DNA of 58,587 nt, taken from an uncultured Clostridia bacterium (GTDB lineage: Bacteria > Bacillota > Clostridia > Monoglobales > Monoglobaceae). This document shows, in pieces, positions 52,646 through 58,587 of the stretch (position 1 is its first letter; each line of letters opens with the position of its first letter). The DNA is taken from NCBI GenBank assembly GCA_934454115.1, contig CAKSFQ010000014.1, positions 1 to 58,587 of the forward strand. Direction: 5' to 3'. The position numbers and the translations under genes were made by a program. Below the pieces are notes generated by a model. It was not told where the DNA came from, ran no database searches, and was given only the letters and a program-made list of their open reading frames with translations.

Positions 52646-54043
52646 ATGGGCAAGGTTGGAATTACCGAAACCATATGCCGTGACGCACACCAGTCACTGA
52701 TTGCAACCCGTATGACCACCGAGGAAATGCTCCCGGCGCTGCCCCTGATGGACAAGGCCGGCTACCATGCCTTAGAGGTATGGGGCGGTGCAACCTTTGA
52801 CGCCTGCCTGCGCTTTTTGAACGAGGATCCGTGGGAGAGACTGCGTAAGATCAGAGCCGCAGCCCCCAATTCCAAGCTGCAGATGCTGTTCCGCGGCCAG
52901 AACGTGTTGGGTTACCGTCATTATGCCGATGACGTGGTGGAGTATTTTGTACAAAAATCCATTGCAAACGGCATTGACATTATCCGTATTTTTGACGCAC
53001 TAAACGATGTCCGCAATTTGCAGACCGCCATCAATGCAACCAAAAAGGAGGGCGGCCATGTACAGGCTGCCATCTCCTATACCATCAGTCCGGTTCATAA
53101 CAACGAATTTTTCGTAAAACTTGCAAAGCAGTATGCAGACTGCGGTGCAGACTCGATCTGCATTAAGGATATGGCCGGTCTGCTGACGCCGTACAACGCT
53201 TATGATCTGGTAAAACAAATCAAAGCCGCCGTAAAGGTTCCGCTGGAGCTGCACACCCACTACACCAGCGGCGTAGCATCCATGACCTATTTAAAGGCCA
53301 TTGAGGCCGGCGTGGACGTTGTAGACTGTGCGCTTTCACCGATGGCGCTCGGCACCTCGCAGCCGCCGACCGAACCGTTGGTTGCAACCCTTCAGGGCAC
53401 CGAATACGACACCGGCATGGATCTGGATTTGCTCACCCAGATTGCCGAATACTTTAAGCCCCTGCGCGAGAAATATCTGGAAAGCGGCCTGATGAGCACC
53501 AAGGTTTTGGGTGTTGACATCAACACCTTAAAGTACCAGGTACCGGGCGGCATGCTCTCCAACCTGGTTTCTCAGCTGAAGCAACAGGGCAAGGAAGACA
53601 AGCTGGACGAGGTATTAAAGGAGGTTCCGAGAGTCCGCGAGGATCTCGGTTATCCGCCGCTGGTTACTCCGACCAGCCAGATTGTCGGCACCCAGGCCGT
53701 GCTCAACGTCATTATGGGCGAGCGGTATAAGATGGTATCGAAAGAAACCAAGGGCATCTGCAAGGGTGAATACGGTCAGACGCCTGTTCCCATTAAAGAG
53801 GAGTTCCGCAAAAAGATTATCGGGGACGAAAAGGCGATTACCTGCCGTCCGGCAGATCTCTTAAAGCCGGAGCTTGATAAGCTGAAGAAAGAATGCGCCG
53901 AGTGGATCGAGCAGCCGGAGGACGTTCTCTCCTATGCACTGTTTGATCAGGTTGCCGTTAAGTTCTTTGAGCAGCGCCGTGCACAAAAATACAAGGTGGA
54001 TAAAGACCTCGTAAATATGCAGGATAAGACGCACTATATTTGA
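52646..54043 (+). CDS. oadA: Pyruvate/oxaloacetate carboxyltransferase (OadA / transcarboxylase 5S type)
   Basis: 465-aa TIM-barrel carboxyltransferase. The metal-site segment TICRDAHQSLIATRM, RGQNVLGYRHYADD, CIKDMAGLLTP and LELHTHYTSGVASM are typical of the oxaloacetate decarboxylase alpha chain. It ends after the conserved domain without a biotinyl domain, so it must use the carrier encoded upstream. It transfers the carboxyl of oxaloacetate to biotin, or the reverse onto pyruvate. Its neighbours make a sodium-pumping oxaloacetate decarboxylase or a transcarboxylase possible. GGAGG precedes the ATG and a strong terminator follows. Confidence 0.92.
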   Translation: MGKVGITETICRDAHQSLIATRMTTEEMLPALPLMDKAGYHALEVWGGATFDACLRFLNEDPWERLRKIRAAAPNSKLQMLFRGQNVLGYRHYADDVVEYFVQKSIANGIDIIRIFDALNDVRNLQTAINATKKEGGHVQAAISYTISPVHNNEFFVKLAKQYADCGADSICIKDMAGLLTPYNAYDLVKQIKAAVKVPLELHTHYTSGVASMTYLKAIEAGVDVVDCALSPMALGTSQPPTEPLVATLQGTEYDTGMDLDLLTQIAEYFKPLREKYLESGLMSTKVLGVDINTLKYQVPGGMLSNLVSQLKQQGKEDKLDEVLKEVPRVREDLGYPPLVTPTSQIVGTQAVLNVIMGERYKMVSKETKGICKGEYGQTPVPIKEEFRKKIIGDEKAITCRPADLLKPELDKLKKECAEWIEQPEDVLSYALFDQVAVKFFEQRRAQKYKVDKDLVNMQDKTHYI

Positions 54044-54061
54044 TGCAGTCCTGCAACGTCA

Positions 54062-54096
54062 AACGGACGGAAGGGATTTCCCTTCCGTCCGTTTTG
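54062..54096 (+). terminator. Terminator of the decarboxylase operon
   Basis: AACGGACGGAAGGG pairs with CCCTTCCGTCCGTT around a four-base loop, followed by TTG and further T bases. About 20 bases after the oadA stop. Confidence 0.88.
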
Positions 54097-54128
54097 TGTT
54101 ATAATGCAAAATCAAAATGGCACACTTT

Positions 54129-55757
54129 CTAGGCTTGCGGGAAAAGTTTTTGGAATGCATCACTGTCCCACGGTTCTTCCATACCCGTCTCGTCTCTTGT
54201 CAATGTAACGGTTTTTTGATCATCTGACCATTTCGTTGTGTAACCCAAAAATTCAGCCAGAGACACAAGCGGCAGATAAAAGTATCCGTTTTTCTCCATC
54301 GGCGCATCCTCCCATGTCGCATCCTCCAAAACGTTTAAGACCGTTGCATATTGATTTTCTTCCCGAACCTCTCTTACCGTCGTATCATTGCAGGATATCC
54401 GAAAGCATAAAACCGTTTCAGCATCGATGCTTTGACGAATATCGTATTGATTGGATTCCTTCGATTCGATTCGGAGTCCAAACATATCCTTTGCCCATGG
54501 GCGGGTTACATAGATTGTCCCATGATCGATCACAGGGTCATAACGGGGGCTATCGATATCATACCCCCGTTTTTCATTGATATAGATGGATATCTCGGGG
54601 CGCGGCTTCACCGGTACCCCCTCAATGGCACCGTCCTTGCCGTCCGGCGGAGCCTGGATCCCCGTAATTTGATAGGGCTTTTCGATGGTTCCGCTTCCGG
54701 AAAGAATCTGCACGTTATCCTCATTGAGATAAAAAGCCGGACGAATCCCGTCAAGATGGTAGGCGTTGATTGCAGACTCGTCAAAGCGCACCTCTCCCTC
54801 CGGTTTTTTCGGCATACGACGAACATAATCCCCGGTTAAATAAAATTTCGAGTAAGGTGACGGAATCGGAGTTGTATCCGGTGTGCGCAAAAAATAGCTG
54901 CAGCTAAGATCTGTTGGGTACGTTCCATCGGATTCTTGATACCCCTCCCGCAAAAGTCCGTCCCCGACAACGGTAAAGTCGCTTGGGTGTATGATTCCCT
55001 TTGCTGTTGTTTTTACCCAGTTTTTTTCCTGTTCCGCTGCCTGCGGCGTCATTTCTGTCCAAAGATAGGTATCTCCGAGGATGCTGCGATTTTCCCACAC
55101 ATGATACAGCTGCCTATCATCCGGTAAAAACATCATATCATCTACATACTCATAGCTCACCTTATCATAATATTTTTGCACGAACAAAAGGGGGTCATGG
55201 GTTCTTTTCCAATACTTCAGTGAGCCGCCCTCCGCACGCTGTACATCCGGAGCATCCAAAAGATTTTTTTGATGCACCTTTTTGATTGCCGCACGATCCA
55301 GCGGCGAAAAATGTGCATCTGATAAAAATCCCTCCTCATCCATATAAGTATAGACCGGCTTCATTCCGCAAAGCCATTTCACGGCTCTTTCCGATGCCTT
55401 GGAATTTAACCAGGAGCGAATATTACTGTCTCCCCAGTAATTGCTGTTTTGGGTGTCGCTTGTCTCTCCGTGTATCGTCCACCGGCGGTGATGCGAACCA
55501 TAACCGGGGCTGTCCTTGCCTGTGTCGTAGACCTTTACACATATGACCTTGTCGCTCAGCATCAGCTTACCGTATTCATCATCGGCGACATACCGCCAAA
55601 TCACCGGTGCGGCAAGATAGCTTCCAAACTGAATATAGTCCCCGATCTGTAAATCGGACACCGACCCCGAATCCTTTGCAAATACCGCAGTACAAGGCAA
55701 ACCGACCGACAGCATAATGACGCTGAGCATTCCGGTAATCCATCGTTTCATCATCAT
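54129..55757 (-). CDS. Secreted protein with DUF6273-like and stalk-type (copper amine oxidase N-like) domains, 542 aa
   Basis: Exported protein of unknown function. A signal peptide of about 28 residues ends at VFA. Residues ~33-370 look like a DUF6273/FISUMP-type beta domain (IGDYIQFGSYLAAPVIWRYVA, SNYWGDSNIRSWLNSKASE, YFLRTPD, GIRPAFYLNEDN). Residues ~385-535 resemble the small copper-amine-oxidase N-terminal domain (EGVPVKPRPEISIYINE; YFYLPLVSLAEFLGYTTKW), common in surface proteins of Clostridia. The start overlaps the stop of the upstream truncated paralogue (ATGA). Confidence 0.75.
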   Translation of the reverse strand: MMMKRWITGMLSVIMLSVGLPCTAVFAKDSGSVSDLQIGDYIQFGSYLAAPVIWRYVADDEYGKLMLSDKVICVKVYDTGKDSPGYGSHHRRWTIHGETSDTQNSNYWGDSNIRSWLNSKASERAVKWLCGMKPVYTYMDEEGFLSDAHFSPLDRAAIKKVHQKNLLDAPDVQRAEGGSLKYWKRTHDPLLFVQKYYDKVSYEYVDDMMFLPDDRQLYHVWENRSILGDTYLWTEMTPQAAEQEKNWVKTTAKGIIHPSDFTVVGDGLLREGYQESDGTYPTDLSCSYFLRTPDTTPIPSPYSKFYLTGDYVRRMPKKPEGEVRFDESAINAYHLDGIRPAFYLNEDNVQILSGSGTIEKPYQITGIQAPPDGKDGAIEGVPVKPRPEISIYINEKRGYDIDSPRYDPVIDHGTIYVTRPWAKDMFGLRIESKESNQYDIRQSIDAETVLCFRISCNDTTVREVREENQYATVLNVLEDATWEDAPMEKNGYFYLPLVSLAEFLGYTTKWSDDQKTVTLTRDETGMEEPWDSDAFQKLFPQA

Positions 55758-56212
55758 TTCCCCCTTTTGATCTTTCCGCTTTCAAATGCGGATTCACCGT
55801 TTTTTGTGATGGTGACCTTTTGCTCTTGGTCAATCCATTCCACCGTATAGCCTAAATATTCAGCCAGTGCCCGGAGCGGTACATAAAATCTCTCATCCTT
55901 TTTCATTGGGGCAACCGCCCATGTCGTTTCTTTTACGGCGGTACAGTCAAGCGGATTGCTCCTCACCACCGGATCACCGGCCTCCAATCTAAAATAATAG
56001 TTTTCTGCGTTCGGGTCACTTCTTCGATACGCAAGCATTCCATCCATGTAAAAACAAAAAAGATCAAATAGCTCCTGCATCTGAACACTGGTCAGATAGA
56101 CATGATCATTTTCCATGATTGGATCATCATCGGTACGATCGGCACACAGTGCCAAATTTCCGTCAACGTATATGGATATCCCGGAATTTGGCTTCACCGG
56201 TACCCCCTCCAA
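55754..56212 (-). pseudogene. 5'-truncated paralogue: copper-amine-oxidase-N-like domain only
   Basis: The frame matches only the C-terminal part of the 542-residue protein downstream: EGVPVKPNSGISIYVDGN corresponds to its EGVPVKPRPEISIYINE, and FYVPLRALAEYLGYTVEW to its FYLPLVSLAEFLGYTTKW. The signal peptide and DUF6273-like part are missing. The break lies at about 56,213-56,220, where the serine-recombinase element begins, so the gene was cut by that insertion. Its own stop still overlaps the next start by four bases. TTG 56212 is the only in-frame start; no ribosome site is visible. Confidence 0.72.
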
Positions 56213-56218
56213 TGAAGT

Positions 56219-56256
56219 GTGATAACGTAACCAATTTGTTATGGGTACGCTATCAC
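56219..56256. repeat. Imperfect palindrome at the end of the recombinase element
   Basis: GTGATAACGTAACCA and the inverted copy GTGATAGCGTACCCA face each other across a short centre, about 16 of 18 bases matching. It lies between the recombinase stop and the truncated host gene, where a serine-recombinase attachment site is expected; it also has a T-run on the plus-strand side and could act as a terminator in that direction. Confidence 0.55.
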
Positions 56257-56262
56257 ATTTTT

Positions 56263-57978
<1,716 letters not shown>

Positions 57979-57988
57979 TTATAGCATC

Positions 57989-58017
57989 ATTATAACGTGC
58001 TTCGTATTGACCGTCAA
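57989..58017 (-). promoter_or_regulatory. SigmaA promoter of the serine recombinase
   Basis: TTGACG (58017-58012) and TATAAT (57994-57989) on the minus strand, 17-base spacer, about 50 bases before the recombinase start. TTGACCGTCAA at 58007-58017 is a perfect palindrome (one-base centre) over the -35 box and may be an operator. Confidence 0.7.
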
Positions 58018-58024
58018 TGCCGTA

Positions 58025-58186
58025 TCAGTAAAGTTTTGAGATTTCGGCGTTTTGCCCGACGTCTTTCAAAATCATCTTTTCTACCTTTTTATCTAACGTA
58101 TCTTTCGCTTGTTCGCTTTGTGTTGAAGATACAAAATATGTTATTTTCCCAATTTTCTTTTCGGTTGTAATAACCTTATTTTCCAA
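58025..58186 (-). CDS. TnpW-like transposon-encoded small protein, 53 aa
   Basis: Short protein, starting at TTG 58186, with the pattern TTEKKIGKITYFVSSTQSEQ then AKDTLDKKVEKMILKD, characteristic of the TnpW family carried by mobile elements upstream of serine recombinases. AAAGGGGG lies 8-10 bases before the start. The role of TnpW is not known; it may help excision or conjugation functions. Its promoter is not visible; it may be read from the element further right. Confidence 0.72.
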   Translation of the reverse strand: MENKVITTEKKIGKITYFVSSTQSEQAKDTLDKKVEKMILKDVGQNAEISKLY

Positions 58187-58587
58187 AATAAAAACCCCCT
58201 TTGAAGTTTTTATAACTATATGCGTAACAGCGTGTCCGCTATTACAAGTAAATAAATTTCAGCAACTACAAACGGCGCCGGCTGCGCTCCACGGGAATCT
58301 CACCCCTGCATGGTTCTCATGCAGCCGCCCAATGCCGTGACGCGTTCAAGACGGGAGTATCATTATTGCGTCTGTGCGTCATTGCTTGCAGAGTGCCAAA
58401 TCTGCAATTACGGTAAAAATGGTTTTCGCTCGCCAAATGGTTTCTTCGCGCATTTTCCGTAAAGCTCGGCACAGACGGAATGTGTTTGTTTGCCTATACT
58501 GCGGTCGAGTCGCTTTCTTTGTCAAAGATCAGTAAAAGCTGTTATCAGCCTGTAAAAACACATTTCTTAAAATGTGCTTTTACGGAA
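58187..58587 (-). other. Hairpin-rich leader region of the mobile element
   Basis: No convincing gene. Several inverted repeats are visible: CTGCATG/CATGCAG (58306-58324), GGCTGC (58280-58285) with GCAGCC (58321-58326), GGG/CCC (58293-58305), TTGCAGA/TCTGCAA around 58386-58413, and near the edge ACACATTT/AAATGTG around 58557-58577. On the minus strand this lies directly upstream of the TnpW gene and may be a structured leader RNA. The element continues past the window. Confidence 0.45.

Noticed and set aside
56213..56216. GA dinucleotide of a TnpX-type target at the element boundary
   Set aside because: A GA is present at 56,214-56,215, but a dinucleotide match is expected by chance and the other end of the element is outside the window.

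Overview
The window looks like chromosomal DNA of an anaerobic, endospore-forming member of the Clostridia (Firmicutes). The evidence is spoVAC-spoVAD-spoVAE, a GerS-like lipoprotein next to alr, a SpoIID-type lytic protein, ireB, AGGAGG-type ribosome sites, TTGACA/TATAAT promoters, S-layer-homology and BspA-type surface proteins, and a sodium-pumping biotin decarboxylase operon. An uncultured gut-type lineage is plausible, but species cannot be read from the sequence.

Layout. (1) 1-14,640, minus strand: a TetR-family regulator is translationally coupled to two giant exported proteins, one ending in three SLH domains. The unit has a clear promoter, a palindromic operator and a G9 tract at the ribosome site. 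(2) 14,640-15,620: relics of a large serine recombinase and of an internally deleted IS256-type transposase, next to a tRNA-Met/tRNA-Glu operon. (3) 16,050-18,530: a polar amino-acid ABC transporter whose binding protein has its two halves in swapped order. (4) 18,600-25,230: aminotransferase, Lrp regulator, acetyl esterase; then pheS-pheT-ireB. (5) 25,500-33,510: a long minus-strand housekeeping/spore cluster (acpS-nnrD fusion, gerS, alr, mazF, HAD phosphatase, mutY and small genes). (6) 33,540-38,350: sporulation and peptidoglycan-binding genes, mixed with dispersed repeats and a TA-flanked MITE, then spoVA. (7) 38,470-43,330: AraC regulator, an oxidoreductase remnant, a 940-residue leucine-rich-repeat surface protein, a nested-hairpin region and an XRE regulator. 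(8) 43,330-47,880: amtB/glnB with a probable attenuator, an AI-2E-family permease and a D,D-carboxypeptidase. (9) 48,040-54,100: rluB and a five-gene decarboxylase/transcarboxylase operon. (10) 54,100-58,587: tandem secreted paralogues, the upstream one cut by a serine-recombinase element (recombinase plus TnpW-like protein) that runs off the right edge.

How the genes work together. The biotin operon pairs an acyl-CoA carboxyltransferase and an oxaloacetate-type carboxyltransferase with one biotin carrier and one membrane sodium pump, so carboxyl groups could pass between substrates or drive a sodium gradient. GlnB/AmtB handle ammonium. The spore genes cover dipicolinate uptake (SpoVA), cortex modification or germination (GerS, D,D-carboxypeptidase, SpoIID-like) and D-alanine supply (Alr).

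Main points for follow-up: the circularly permuted ABC binding protein; the G9 tract and operator ahead of the giant surface-protein operon; the TA-flanked MITE family and its relatives; the AcpS-NnrD fusion; terminator-containing leaders of glnB and rluB; and the combined decarboxylase operon. All calls come from reading sequence and translated proteins by eye; no database search was run.
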